Notes: a model not told the origin generated them from the letters alone. A stretch of 64,000 nt of DNA from an uncultured Alistipes sp. (GCA_900539755.1 UQDC01000009.1:1-64000), one strand, 5' to 3'; positions 37,195-47,039 are shown, counted from the first letter of the stretch. A program made the numbers and translations.

Positions 37195-37833
37195 ATGAAA
37201 GCAAAAATTTGGATAGGTATTGTTTGGGCATTGATGAGCCTAAGTTGCGGACCCATGCATACCCATACCTCTACGACAATAGCTGCGAGCGAGAGCATAC
37301 GGCAAGGTACGAAGGAAGAAGCTAAGCTGCATCGCAAATTAAAACCACTCTTGCGTCCACAGATTCGTTTTGAAATCGAACGTGCGATAAAGAACAACGA
37401 TTCATGTTGGGTGGTTGTATGTATCACCATCCCTTACGCATCGATTCGGAAACACGAACTCTTTTCTGCAAAGTCTGTTTTACACACCCCTGAAGGGTTC
37501 ATGGAGTTGAATGAAATGACACTCGACGCAAGGACTCAAACCGAATGCGAAGATTCATGTCAAAGCCCACAAACCGAAATAGACACGCGTTCTGGCAGCA
37601 TCAGTTATCTCTATTATTCGTCGAAATTCATTTATGACGAGCGTATGGAGCGACATGCCGATATTTCCATAATTACAAGCCTTACCGACGGACGATATAC
37701 ATTCTATTATTCTCCGATTGTGTTGCCTGTATATTGGAATAGGGACTGTAGAGCCAATCCATTATGGCCCTTGAGTGAATCGTTCCCGGCTGATACATTA
37801 CTTCGGACATCTCCATTTGAATCCATTCCGTAA
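37195..37833 (+). CDS. hypothetical lipoprotein
   Basis: A 212-residue protein with a signal peptide and lipobox LSLSC (Cys about residue 18), then a His/Thr-rich linker. I recognise no domain in the mature part. It is monocistronic and lies 187 bases after the DUF1266 gene. Export to the outer membrane or periplasm is inferred from the lipobox. Confidence 0.6.
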   Translation: MKAKIWIGIVWALMSLSCGPMHTHTSTTIAASESIRQGTKEEAKLHRKLKPLLRPQIRFEIERAIKNNDSCWVVVCITIPYASIRKHELFSAKSVLHTPEGFMELNEMTLDARTQTECEDSCQSPQTEIDTRSGSISYLYYSSKFIYDERMERHADISIITSLTDGRYTFYYSPIVLPVYWNRDCRANPLWPLSESFPADTLLRTSPFESIP

Positions 37834-38425
37834 CTTTACACAATGCGCTTAACAACAAGGAAGAACGTTCTAACCCCACAATTCTATTCAATAATGTAAA
37901 ACACATATATCCTTCGATCGCTTCTCACCTATTTGCTGATTATGGGGAAAGGCACAATACAAGTCACATATTAACAGCGACCTTCCACACTTTTATTGAT
38001 TAATATTTGCAACTTTTAAATTTTTCAACGCCCTCTTTAATAGACATTCATGAAAATTGAGTGTAGGTCTGTCGTATTTCTGCATGACACACAATACTGG
38101 GTTTCTCAAATACCAAGTCAGAGCAGAGCTCCATCTGATTTATATTATTCCGCATCGCAGAATACGCCACATAGTTACTTAATAATCAAATAGTTTTTAA
38201 TATACAGCGGAATCATTTGCATATATCATATATAAACGAAGACACACATTCACCTGGCATATTGGCTTGTTTGACACAAAGGCTATGACTTAATACGTCA
38301 TAATCATCAAAAAAGTTCTCACGTATTAATGATTTCGATGTACAGATCAATCTGAACATATAGCAGGCAAGTTTGATTGGTTTCCCGATTATTTTGGCGA
38401 TCTTTGTCCGCTCTTTGTAAATGCC
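37834..38425. other. 592-base region without a supported gene
   Basis: This stretch is AT-rich and holds only short minus-strand frames without family resemblance. Weak -7-like boxes (near 38028-38036 and 38389-38396) precede the MFS gene, but neither has a good -33 partner. Nothing else is seen. Confidence 0.5.
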
Positions 38426-39622
38426 ATGATACGTAGATCCCAATTTACAGCTGCAGAAGTGGCTATGCCTGTTTTGGTGGGCCTCAGCGTTTCGCACTGC
38501 CTCAATGATCTGTTGCAGGCCATTCTGGCCGCATCATACCCCTTACTAAAAGACAATCTGGCGCTAACCTTCGGGCAAATCGGCCTCATCACCTTAGTTT
38601 ACCAGTTGGCAGCTTCAGTCTTTCAACCGGTGGCCGGTCTCTTTTTCGACAAACACCCCTTTGCTTGGTCATTACCTGCCGGCATGACATTTACTTTGGT
38701 AGGAATGGTGCAGTTGGCCTTTGCACCTAATCTCCATTGGGTGCTGTTCGCGGTCTTCATGATAGGAGTCGGATCATCAGTCCTCCACCCTGAAGCTTCA
38801 CGAATTACATCTTTGGCCTCCGGAGGTAAACGAGGCTTTGCCCAATCGGTATTCCAGGTAGGTGGCAACTTGGGCGGTTCATTCGGACCATTATTGGTAG
38901 CACTGCTCGTCGCCCCCTACGGACGGGAGAATATCGCCTATTTTGCTTTTGTCGCCATAGCAACCATATTGGTGATGATCCCCGTATGTCGTTGGTATAA
39001 GGCCTTCCTTCGGCGTGCAAAATGGCACCCCGCTGAATCGGGAATACACCATCCAATGCCTTTATCGAATGGATGGACCATCTTTGCAATCGTTATCCTG
39101 ATGATTTTGATTTTCTCGAAATACATCTACATGACCAGTCTGACAAGCTATTACACCTTTTATCTGATACATAAGTTCGGTGTCAGCGTACAGATGTCGC
39201 AGGTATTTCTGTTTGTATTTTTGTTCGCCACGGCAGCCGGGACCCTAATCGGAGGCCCAGTAGGAGACCGAATCGGTCGAAAATATGTAATCTGGATATC
39301 GATTCTCGGCACCGCACCGTTTAGCCTATTAATGCCCTATGCATCGCTGGGGTGGACCGTTGTATTGAGTTTTTGTGTCGGGTTTATGCTCTCATCGGCA
39401 TTCCCTTCAATTTTACTTTATGCACAAGAATTACTGCCCAATAAATTGGGACTGATTTCGGGTCTCTTTTTTGGTTTTGCTTTCGGCGTTGCAGGAATTG
39501 CTTCGGCAGTGTTAGGCAATATGGCTGACCATTTTGGCATCGATGCAGTTTACCACGTGTGTGCCTATATGCCTTTATTGGGACTGGTTACCTGGTTCCT
39601 CCCCGATTTAAAGAAAAGATAA
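38426..39622 (+). CDS. fsr: Fsr-type MFS exporter (fosmidomycin resistance family)
   Basis: A 398-residue drug exporter of the major facilitator superfamily, with about 12 membrane helices. The N-terminal LSVSHCLNDLLQAILAASYPLLK, the GVGSSVLHPEASRITSLASGGKRGFAQSVFQVGGNLGGSFGPLL region and GGPVGDRIGRK match the fosmidomycin-resistance (Fsr) group. Fosmidomycin inhibits Dxr, which is also encoded here (18403). Many family members export other compounds, so the substrate is not certain. Confidence 0.86.
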   Translation: MIRRSQFTAAEVAMPVLVGLSVSHCLNDLLQAILAASYPLLKDNLALTFGQIGLITLVYQLAASVFQPVAGLFFDKHPFAWSLPAGMTFTLVGMVQLAFAPNLHWVLFAVFMIGVGSSVLHPEASRITSLASGGKRGFAQSVFQVGGNLGGSFGPLLVALLVAPYGRENIAYFAFVAIATILVMIPVCRWYKAFLRRAKWHPAESGIHHPMPLSNGWTIFAIVILMILIFSKYIYMTSLTSYYTFYLIHKFGVSVQMSQVFLFVFLFATAAGTLIGGPVGDRIGRKYVIWISILGTAPFSLLMPYASLGWTVVLSFCVGFMLSSAFPSILLYAQELLPNKLGLISGLFFGFAFGVAGIASAVLGNMADHFGIDAVYHVCAYMPLLGLVTWFLPDLKKR

Positions 39623-39792
39623 GTTATCCATGTTACGTACTCACTCGGCATTGTAGGTGCAGTAAATGAGGAAGTGCGTTGGTGCCCATGTTGGGAACTT
39701 CATATTGAGCGCCGGCATCGCATATCACAGCAAACAGATCAGTTCCAATGACTCTTCTTGATAAGTGCGTTTGGCATTTATAATCGCCAAAA

Positions 39793-39831
39793 CAAACAAG
39801 GCTCCGTGTTGCACACACGGAGCCTTGTTTG
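39793..39831 (-). terminator. bidirectional terminator between convergent genes
   Basis: A 17-bp perfect stem (39793-39809 with 39815-39831) surrounds a 5-base loop between the fsr-like gene (+) and the oxidoreductase gene (-). A and T tracts on either side allow both directions. Confidence 0.85.
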
Positions 39832-39897
39832 AATATGAAATAAACGGTTACCTGTTAACCAGCCATTCTTTTCAGAAAAGATAGGTTCGTTATCGTT

Positions 39898-41280
39898 TTA
39901 CGCCTTTTTCTCATCCGGATCTTTACCCGGTTTGGGGACAATTTCATTAACACCACCCGGGAAAGGACCGAATTCGTAATTCTCCAACGAGAGATCCAAA
40001 TCCGAAGCCATAATCTCATCCCAGGTAACACTCTTGCCTGTATAGGCAGCCATACGTCCCATAATGGCCATCATTACCGATTGTACATGGGTTTCCACAT
40101 CGTTGATCGGCTCATTGTTGCGGATAGCCGTCACCAAACGGATATGCTCCTGCACATATGGGTTTTTAACAGCCCATGTTTGATCAGGATCATCAGGTTT
40201 GGGAGCTGGGTACTTCCATGCAATGGAACCATCCAGATTGTATATGGTATCGAAGCAGTTGGTCGAGCCCTTCGTTCCATAAACCATTACATACAGTTCG
40301 TTGTCACAACCATCGATCTGACGTGAAGCACAGTTGGTGCGTATTTCATTGTCATAAACATATTGGATACTGAAAAAGTCGTAAACATCTCCGGTCACAC
40401 GACGCTGACGGCCTCCATAGCCAATTGCTCGCAACGGTTTGCGGTCACCGAGGAACCACGACATCATATCGATTTCATGAATAAACTGTTCGGTGAGCAG
40501 GTCTCCTGAGATACAACAGAAATTTGGCCAGTTTCTCATGACATATTCCATATCGCTCCATCCGGGCTGGCGATCTTTGTGCCAAAGAGTTCCTCCATTA
40601 CGAATCACTTGAGCTGAAACGATATCACCAATTGCACCATCAGCCACACGGCGGAAAGTTTCGACACAGTCGCGCTGTGAACGACGAATGGTACCACTAA
40701 TCACCGAGAGTCCTTTTTGCTCAGCCAATTTGGCACTCCGGAGAATAGAGCGGGCTCCCACCGGATCGATTGCACAAGGCTTCTCGAGGAACACATGTTT
40801 GCCTTTTTCAACCGCGTAGGCAAACTCACGAGCACGGAAAACCGGAGGGGTGCAGAGCAAAACCACATCGACATCCGAGTCGATCACCTTTTTATATGCA
40901 TCAAAACCTAAGAAACAGTTTTCATCCGGCACTTCGATATTATACTCCTTCAACGTTTTACGGCATTGAGCCATCTTATCCGGGAAGATGTCGGCCAACA
41001 TGGTAACGGTAAGTCCATTTCCGGCATCGCGGAAATTGACGGCTGCTCCCGTTCCACGTCCGCCACATCCAATCAGACCGGCTTTCAATGGTCGTCCGTC
41101 AGGTGCCTGAGGCAACATCTCGGGAATCAGGGCATCGGGATAAAGTTTAGCATCGTCCGACGAAGAGCTGCAACCGGTCGTTAAAAGAGAGGGTGCGACC
41201 ATAGCCCCCAAAGCTCCGACAGCTGAGCTTTTCAAAAAGTCACGACGAGTAAGTGTTAGTTTGCTATTTTTCTTATTCAT
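39898..41280 (-). CDS. Tat-exported Gfo/Idh/MocA family oxidoreductase
   Basis: A 460-residue NAD(P)-dependent dehydrogenase-fold protein. The twin-arginine signal TRRDFLKSS (residues 11-19) and a lipobox-like TGC at about 35-37 indicate export folded, perhaps as a lipoprotein. The Rossmann motif GLIGCGGRGTGAAV follows, then LLCTPPVFRAREFAYAVEKGKHVFLEKP, with the family Lys. Exported members in Bacteroidetes include GH109-type glycosidases and sugar oxidoreductases, so its substrate is probably a glycan-derived sugar. It has its own promoter. Confidence 0.88.
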   Translation of the reverse strand: MNKKNSKLTLTRRDFLKSSAVGALGAMVAPSLLTTGCSSSSDDAKLYPDALIPEMLPQAPDGRPLKAGLIGCGGRGTGAAVNFRDAGNGLTVTMLADIFPDKMAQCRKTLKEYNIEVPDENCFLGFDAYKKVIDSDVDVVLLCTPPVFRAREFAYAVEKGKHVFLEKPCAIDPVGARSILRSAKLAEQKGLSVISGTIRRSQRDCVETFRRVADGAIGDIVSAQVIRNGGTLWHKDRQPGWSDMEYVMRNWPNFCCISGDLLTEQFIHEIDMMSWFLGDRKPLRAIGYGGRQRRVTGDVYDFFSIQYVYDNEIRTNCASRQIDGCDNELYVMVYGTKGSTNCFDTIYNLDGSIAWKYPAPKPDDPDQTWAVKNPYVQEHIRLVTAIRNNEPINDVETHVQSVMMAIMGRMAAYTGKSVTWDEIMASDLDLSLENYEFGPFPGGVNEIVPKPGKDPDEKKA

Positions 41281-41300
41281 AGTGCGATGTATGTTTATAA

Positions 41301-41331
41301 CAAAGATAAAGGATCACCCCAATTTTTCAAA
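41301..41331 (-). promoter_or_regulatory. promoter of the Gfo/Idh/MocA gene
   Basis: On the minus strand TTTG (41331-41328), a 19-base spacer and TATCTTTG (41308-41301) match the consensus exactly. The start codon follows 21 bases later. Confidence 0.8.
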
Positions 41332-41391
41332 AGCACTTTTATTATTTTTGAGGATCGATAGAATCTGCATATTGAAAAAAGCGCACAAAGA

Positions 41392-41907
41392 ATGAGATTA
41401 TCGGGGTTTGAACCAGTAGTAGACGGAGATTGCCGAGTTTTAGTGTTGGGGACCATGCCGGGTGTCGCCTCTTTGCAAAAACAGCAATATTATGGTCATC
41501 CGCGCAATGCCTTTTGGCCAATTATGGCAGCCTTAACCGAAGAAACATTACCGGAAGAGTATCAAGCTCGCAAATTGATGTTGTTGCGGCATGGGATCGC
41601 ACTATGGGATGTATGCCAGAGTTGTGAACGAGAAGGAAGTTTGGATAGTAATATTCTATGCGAACACCCTAACCAAATCGTTTCATTATTAAAATCGAAT
41701 CCATCGATTCGTGCTTTGGCTTTCAATGGGCAACCTGCTTATCGGCTTTTTCGCCGACATATCGAAAAAGAGCTGACACAATGGTGCATTACGCAAGATC
41801 GTGCCATGTATCCTTTGTTACATTTACCCTCAACGAGTCCTGCCTACGCCTCCATGTCGTTTGCGCAAAAGTTAGAACAATGGATGCAACTAAAAGAGTT
41901 TCTTTAA
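41392..41907 (+). CDS. DNA-deoxyinosine (hypoxanthine) glycosylase
   Basis: A 171-residue member of the uracil-DNA glycosylase superfamily, family 6 (hypoxanthine-DNA glycosylase). The first motif, LGTMPGVASLQKQQYYGHPRNAFW (about 20-43), contains the family-specific PGxxS and NAFW elements. The second motif LPSTSPAYASMSF provides the His/Ser-Pro region. It would remove deaminated adenine (hypoxanthine) from DNA in base excision repair. It is divergent from the oxidoreductase gene with a 111-base spacer. Confidence 0.88.
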   Translation: MRLSGFEPVVDGDCRVLVLGTMPGVASLQKQQYYGHPRNAFWPIMAALTEETLPEEYQARKLMLLRHGIALWDVCQSCEREGSLDSNILCEHPNQIVSLLKSNPSIRALAFNGQPAYRLFRRHIEKELTQWCITQDRAMYPLLHLPSTSPAYASMSFAQKLEQWMQLKEFL

Positions 41908-42072
41908 CAACCCTATCAACAATCCAATAGGTTGTTGTCCAGTTTGAATCTACCAGGGTCATCAACGGCACACTCATTCCCGGCATCAAGACTTCAAGCC
42001 ATGGCAATACCTCTAAAATAAGGCAGAATTATCGCGAGAAATATCAGACAATAAGAAAGGAGACTTTCAATT

Positions 42073-43716
42073 TTAAAAAGCTGCAACAACCTCCAATGTA
42101 AACTTATCGTGGAGCAGTTTGTTGGAAGGGAAATCATCCGGTTGGTTACCGACAAAATACTTCTCGTAATTCAGACGCAATTCTGAATGTATCAGTTTTT
42201 TACCAAAGCCGAAATTCACTCCTACCGTAATACGATTGGCATCCACCGTCTCCCGTAAAGTGGTCAATGTATTGAGATAATCCATATTGTTTCCAATATC
42301 CCAACGGAGCATCGGTGCGATATAGTTCAAAACAAAACGATGCGGCATCTCAAAACGATAATAACTGTGCACCAATGCGGCAGTCATCACCGTATTCAGT
42401 TTATCATCTTCAATTCTGGTCTGTAAATATCGACGAGCAAACTCTCCTTCGATGAAGAAACCGCCGTTGACATAATGCAGTTCCGTCCCAATCATGTTCA
42501 GCTTCTGATTGAGATACTCTTCTACTTGTGTCCCGTTACGATCGATTACAAATTGATGACGGGGGGCAGATCCATTGTAATAGCTTACAGCCGCACGGAA
42601 TGCATCGGCTGTACCAACCTCCACGCGTCCGATGAGATTGACCGTTTTATTCCATGAGGGATTGTTGATACCTGATCCATTGAAAATACCAAAATAGAGT
42701 TTAATCGGCATTGGAAGCCCTTTTTTGAATTGATAAGTGGTCATCAAACCCAAATCTCGGGAACCGAGTGTATTCACATAATTGACAATATTTGTCCCTG
42801 ACAATTCACTGCCATAATAGCTGGTCAAATATTTAGCCAGGAAAGAGCGGTTTGCAAAAATATTGGTGTTGGGACCTCGGTCCAATTCGGTACTAAAGTG
42901 GTATTGCTGCTGCCCCAAACGAATATCGAGACCTCCTGTCCGATAACCGACATAGGAGTCGAGAATGTTGAGTTTACCTTCGTTATTGAAATCGACCTGA
43001 ATGCGATAGAACATATTGGGACTCACATTACCAGAGACACCGAAACGAGTATTCCGGACATTGAACCGATACTCTCCATCATAAAGGCTCACCTCCAATT
43101 TGGCTTTTACAGCACCATCGACACGCGGAACATACGACACCTCTTTTTTCTCTTCTTCCTCCTCCTCTTCGTCATCACGATCCAGATCCGCTTCTACTTC
43201 TTCTTCAGCGTCAGATGACGACGTTGTGTCTAATTTTATTTCAGTTGCATTGTTGACAACTTTGCTCTCCTCGTTATCGTGTTTTTGTTGACGCTGATGT
43301 TTGTTTGAGACATCATCATCGTCCTCATCTTCATCATCTTGATCTTTATGTTTTTTGGACTCTTCCCCTTTTAATTTTTTATTTTTCTCTTTTTGCAGAG
43401 ACGACTGTTCATCAAACTCTTGTCGAAGAGTCGAATCCGACTGACCGTTTTGAAGTGGTAGAGCGACACTGCGAAATGTAGCTACCTCAGCATTCACTTC
43501 CGGCGCAGTATCCTTGTGCTCCTCTTTGTAGGATAATGAAGTTTGTTCTTTTTTCTGGGAAGTATGGGTCGTTTCGCGGGAATGTTTGCCCCATAAAGCA
43601 ACCCCATGCGTTGCTTCGGGATGTAGAGTTGAATTTTCAGTTTGTGCTGCAACAGGGGTTGCGAACAACATACAAAGCAATCCGCTCATCAGCAAAGTCG
43701 GCAGAATTCGTTTCAT
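42073..43716 (-). CDS. OprO/OprP-type porin with acidic linker
   Basis: A 547-residue outer-membrane protein. A signal peptide (MKRILPTLLMSGLL... ending PVAAQ) is followed by a roughly 170-residue disordered segment extremely rich in Asp, Glu, Lys, Ser and Gln. The C-terminal beta-barrel starts near VPRVDGAVKAKLEVSLYDGEYRFNVRNTRFGV and ends in Phe. The barrel resembles the phosphate-selective porin O/P family. The start at 43716 was chosen because the -7 box at 43745-43752 predicts transcription from about 43739, so the longer frame (43734) would be nearly leaderless. The linker is unusual for the family. Confidence 0.85.
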   Translation of the reverse strand: MKRILPTLLMSGLLCMLFATPVAAQTENSTLHPEATHGVALWGKHSRETTHTSQKKEQTSLSYKEEHKDTAPEVNAEVATFRSVALPLQNGQSDSTLRQEFDEQSSLQKEKNKKLKGEESKKHKDQDDEDEDDDDVSNKHQRQQKHDNEESKVVNNATEIKLDTTSSSDAEEEVEADLDRDDEEEEEEEKKEVSYVPRVDGAVKAKLEVSLYDGEYRFNVRNTRFGVSGNVSPNMFYRIQVDFNNEGKLNILDSYVGYRTGGLDIRLGQQQYHFSTELDRGPNTNIFANRSFLAKYLTSYYGSELSGTNIVNYVNTLGSRDLGLMTTYQFKKGLPMPIKLYFGIFNGSGINNPSWNKTVNLIGRVEVGTADAFRAAVSYYNGSAPRHQFVIDRNGTQVEEYLNQKLNMIGTELHYVNGGFFIEGEFARRYLQTRIEDDKLNTVMTAALVHSYYRFEMPHRFVLNYIAPMLRWDIGNNMDYLNTLTTLRETVDANRITVGVNFGFGKKLIHSELRLNYEKYFVGNQPDDFPSNKLLHDKFTLEVVAAF

Positions 43717-43744
43717 TCCGATTGTGATTTCCATGATTTCTCGT

Positions 43745-43752
43745 CAAAGGTA
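43745..43752 (-). promoter_or_regulatory. -7 box of the porin gene
   Basis: TACCTTTG on the minus strand fits TAnnTTTG. The -33 element is poor. It supports the porin start at 43716. Confidence 0.45.
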
Positions 43753-43861
43753 GGGCTTAATTTTCAAAATGTTGTTAAGGAAGTGTTAATCCTTACTCAG
43801 AGGCTATTCAGCGATAATTTTTATTGTTTTCTGTTGTATGCCATTAACTCACTTAACAATA

Positions 43862-43892
43862 TTTGTTAATAAAATACAAATTTATATTTTTG
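43862..43892 (+). promoter_or_regulatory. promoter of the DUF4143-type ATPase gene
   Basis: TTTG (43862-43865), a 19-base spacer and TATTTTTG (43885-43892) match the Bacteroidetes consensus. The start codon follows 34 bases later. Confidence 0.75.
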
Positions 43893-43925
43893 TAAAATCA
43901 ATAGTTCCAATCACCGTTTTACGTT

Positions 43926-45173
43926 ATGATCCCTAAGTCTACTCTTGCGAAAATCGTGCTAAAACAGCGCAAAGGTTTGGAAGATCGGAATAGCGGTCAA
44001 CTGCGGCATATGCTTCCAACGATGCCCTATTTGACCGACCGTGCTCTACTAATTGGAGGAGTGCGAGGCAGTGGTCGAAGCACCTTGCTGCTGCAAATGC
44101 TCGAAAATGACTATCCACAGGCTTGGTATACCGATTTTTCCGATGCCAGACTGGCAGGGTTTGATTCAGGCGATTTTATTAAACTCTCAGCATTAATTGC
44201 AGAATCAGGCAAGGGGATATTGCTATTGGACAAATTGGATCAGGCTCAGGGATGGGTACCTTTTGTAACAGAAAAATTAGCTGAGGGCATAAAAGTAGTT
44301 GCTACGGTTTCGCTGGATACAATGCTGGCCGTTCAACGCGGACAGCAAGCAATGGCCGCAGGCGAATGGTTGGTCGAGGATCCGTTACAGGTATCTCAGT
44401 ATATCATACGAAAAGTCGGCTTGTTCAGTTATTCTGAATTTCTCGAAGCCACACACAAAAGAGGAGGAGAAGAGGCTGTCGAAGAGTATTTGTTGAGAGG
44501 AGCTTTCCCGGAGTGTTGCAAACCGGGACGAACGGCATCACTATTGTCACTTTATGATTTAATCGTCAATCGTGATGTGTTAATTGCCAAAGGGGTTCGA
44601 GATCGGGTTACCCTGGCTCGGATTGCCCTCCACCTCTTAACAGCTACAGGCACCGGGGTTACTGCCAATGCTATTCGCAATCAACTAAAAGTAAAAGCAG
44701 TCAGCACCGTCACCGAACATATGGAACACTTAGAACGAGCAGGTTTGGTGTCGTTTGTACCGATTTTGGGAACGACACCGGGACGTCAGGCGGTTAATCC
44801 ACGACGGGTTTATGCAGTGGATACGGCTATGGCAATAGCTTTATCGCTTGATGAATTGTCTCGTGAATCTCTATTTTCCACATTGATATATAACCATATA
44901 GCAAATCAATACGATTCAATCTGTTACACATCCGAACAGGGAGGATGCGATTTTGTCGCTTCTGGAGAAGGGTTGTTGACTCTTTGCGTCCAGGCTTGCT
45001 GGGAGGCAGACGACCCAGATCTGTTACAAAACAAGATCGATGGGTTACGCGCAGCCATGGCATTGACAGGGGTACAGCGAGGGGTAATTGTCACCCTCAA
45101 CCGTTCTGAACGAATTTCAGTCGATGAAGGAGAGATTGAAATTGTAGAGGCCGATGCGTTTCTCAGTGAATAA
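43926..45173 (+). CDS. AAA_14/DUF4143 family protein with degenerate Walker motifs
   Basis: A 415-residue protein of the AAA_14 plus DUF4143 family, common in Bacteroidetes and of mostly unknown function. The P-loop reads GGVRGSGRST (44-53), with Arg51 in place of the invariant Lys. The Walker B region reads ILLLDKLDQ, with Lys103 where the catalytic Glu is usual. The later arginine-rich segments (YLLRGAFPECCKPGR) and the DUF4143 winged-helix and nuclease-like C-terminal part remain. ATP hydrolysis is therefore doubtful. Confidence 0.8.
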   Translation: MIPKSTLAKIVLKQRKGLEDRNSGQLRHMLPTMPYLTDRALLIGGVRGSGRSTLLLQMLENDYPQAWYTDFSDARLAGFDSGDFIKLSALIAESGKGILLLDKLDQAQGWVPFVTEKLAEGIKVVATVSLDTMLAVQRGQQAMAAGEWLVEDPLQVSQYIIRKVGLFSYSEFLEATHKRGGEEAVEEYLLRGAFPECCKPGRTASLLSLYDLIVNRDVLIAKGVRDRVTLARIALHLLTATGTGVTANAIRNQLKVKAVSTVTEHMEHLERAGLVSFVPILGTTPGRQAVNPRRVYAVDTAMAIALSLDELSRESLFSTLIYNHIANQYDSICYTSEQGGCDFVASGEGLLTLCVQACWEADDPDLLQNKIDGLRAAMALTGVQRGVIVTLNRSERISVDEGEIEIVEADAFLSE

Positions 45174-45647
45174 GAGGATGCAAATGATGATAAAGCATTG
45201 TCCACGGACGCTAAGAGCACGCTTGTCTTTTAGATTTACCTTTTCTCACGTTTGCGTTTGGTAGAAGTAGCTGAGTTATCAATTCTATTGCCGTGAAATG
45301 CATTTCGCCTCGCTCAGTCATGGTAAGGCTTCCCCTTGTACAATCTACCCCTCAAAAACAGATCAAAATTGCAGGACTCATATTCTCTTCAACTGACACA
45401 ATAGAATAACCACAACGATCCAAACAAATTATCCGTCTGCACAAAACTGAATCGCACCGAGTAATTTGAAATGTACCAGCTTTCAGCCACATCTACATGC
45501 ACCGCAACAAAAGATCAAACACAAGTGCTAAACCAAAACATGCCATCAGCTCCTATTGATTCAGCAGACAACAAAAGCGACTAAATCTAAGAAACAGTTT
45601 GTTTCAAAAGACCATATAAGATACTAATCAGCGTATTTCAGCAACTT
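45174..45647. other. 474-base region between the ATPase gene and the ars operon
   Basis: No gene, terminator or RNA was recognised. A 12-base palindrome (GAAATGCATTTC) lies near 45295. The two flanking genes converge. Confidence 0.5.
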
Positions 45648-46616
45648 TTACAGGATCAGATTGAACAGATATCCCGAGAGAATAATAAACAACGTTACGG
45701 TCCCAAAAAAGATACCGATTAAACGCCAGGTCATCACCTTTTTGAGCATGGTTGCTTCGGGAAGAGACAATCCGACGACGCCCATCATAAAAGCGATAGC
45801 CGTACCGAGTGGAATGCCTTTTGCGACAAACACTTGGATAACAGGGACAATACCTGCGGCATTAGCATACATCGGCACGGCGCATATAACAGCCAAAGGA
45901 ACAGCGAACCAATTCTCCTGAGACATATACCGTTCGAAGAAACCTTCCGGAACATAGCCGTGCATAGCAGCACCAACACCTATACCGATTAACACGTACA
46001 CAATAACTCCTTTGACAATTTTCCATGCATCATGCAAAATGGTCGGTACTCTTTTCAGGAAAGGTGTTTGTGCACCATCCCACTCCGCAGACTGCTCTAC
46101 GGAATTGGACTGTAATTGTTGCACCCACGGCGACAAATAGCGTTCTAACCCGAATCGTCCGAGAATCAATCCGCCGATTGTACCGAGAAGAATACCACTC
46201 GTAACATAAATAACCGTTGCCCGCACACCGAAAGACCCCAAAAACATGGCTACCGCAACCTCATTGACCAGTGGGGAGGTAATCAAAAACGCAAATGTAA
46301 CCCCCAACGGAATACCTCCCTTCACAAACCCAATAAAGAGAGGGATCGACGAACAGGAGCAGAATGGAGTAATAGCCCCGAACAATGAAGCGAAAAGGTA
46401 CTGAAATCCGTATAATTTGCGTGTTGTAAGGTAACGCCGCAACCGATCTATCGGAAAATAGGCATTCACAATACCCATCACTGCACTGATACAAAACAGC
46501 AGGATAATGATCTTTATACTATCATAAAAAAAGAAATTGACAGCACTGCCCAAATGCGTAGCAGCATCCATTCCAAACAGATCGTAAACGAGCCAATCGG
46601 CAAATTTTTGAATCAT
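45648..46616 (-). CDS. arsP: ArsP/SO_0444-type permease
   Basis: A 322-residue inner-membrane efflux permease of the ArsP (DUF318) group, with eight or more membrane helices. The signature AITPFCSCSSIPLFIGF places Cys residues in a helix, as in ArsP exporters of trivalent organoarsenicals. A repeat of the fold follows (AVPMYANAAGIVPVIQVFVAKGIPLGTAIAFMMG). It overlaps the arsC gene by four bases (ATGA) and is the last gene of the operon. The exact substrate, organic or inorganic arsenic or another soft metal, is inferred. Confidence 0.82.
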   Translation of the reverse strand: MIQKFADWLVYDLFGMDAATHLGSAVNFFFYDSIKIIILLFCISAVMGIVNAYFPIDRLRRYLTTRKLYGFQYLFASLFGAITPFCSCSSIPLFIGFVKGGIPLGVTFAFLITSPLVNEVAVAMFLGSFGVRATVIYVTSGILLGTIGGLILGRFGLERYLSPWVQQLQSNSVEQSAEWDGAQTPFLKRVPTILHDAWKIVKGVIVYVLIGIGVGAAMHGYVPEGFFERYMSQENWFAVPLAVICAVPMYANAAGIVPVIQVFVAKGIPLGTAIAFMMGVVGLSLPEATMLKKVMTWRLIGIFFGTVTLFIILSGYLFNLIL

Positions 46617-47038
46617 AACTGTGGTGCAATATTGTTGTTATAATACTTAAACAGCGTTCGGTGTATTTCATCCCGAATCTTACGAAATGCATTCAATACA
46701 TACTCCTGTGTACCCGTAGCATCAGAAGGATCATCAAACCCAATATGTATTCGATGTCCGACACATCCCGTAAAAGCCGGACAGCTCTCATTGGCTCCGC
46801 CACAGACCGTTATCACATAGTTCCACCTCTCCCCGAGATATTCAGTTATATGGTGGGGAGTATGACTGCTGATATCTATGCCGATTTCCGACATTACAGC
46901 AATGGCACGTGGATTAACTCGTTCTGCCGGAGCAGTTCCTGCAGAGAATACCTGCAGCCTATGATCGAATGACTGCATAAAGCCATGTGCCATCTGACTG
47001 CGGCAGCTATTGCCCGTACATAAGATCAGGATTTTCAT
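46613..47038 (-). CDS. arsC: arsenate reductase ArsC (LMW-phosphatase type)
   Basis: ArsC reduces arsenate to arsenite. The 141-residue protein has the LMW-PTP P-loop CTGNSCRS near its N-terminus, the paired redox Cys in TVCGGANESCPAFTG, and the catalytic acid in GFDDPSDATG. This arrangement is that of thioredoxin-coupled ArsC. The start at 47038 puts the P-loop at the expected position. It begins two bases after the arsG stop codon. Confidence 0.9.
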   Translation of the reverse strand: MKILILCTGNSCRSQMAHGFMQSFDHRLQVFSAGTAPAERVNPRAIAVMSEIGIDISSHTPHHITEYLGERWNYVITVCGGANESCPAFTGCVGHRIHIGFDDPSDATGTQEYVLNAFRKIRDEIHRTLFKYYNNNIAPQL

Positions 47039-47039
47039 C

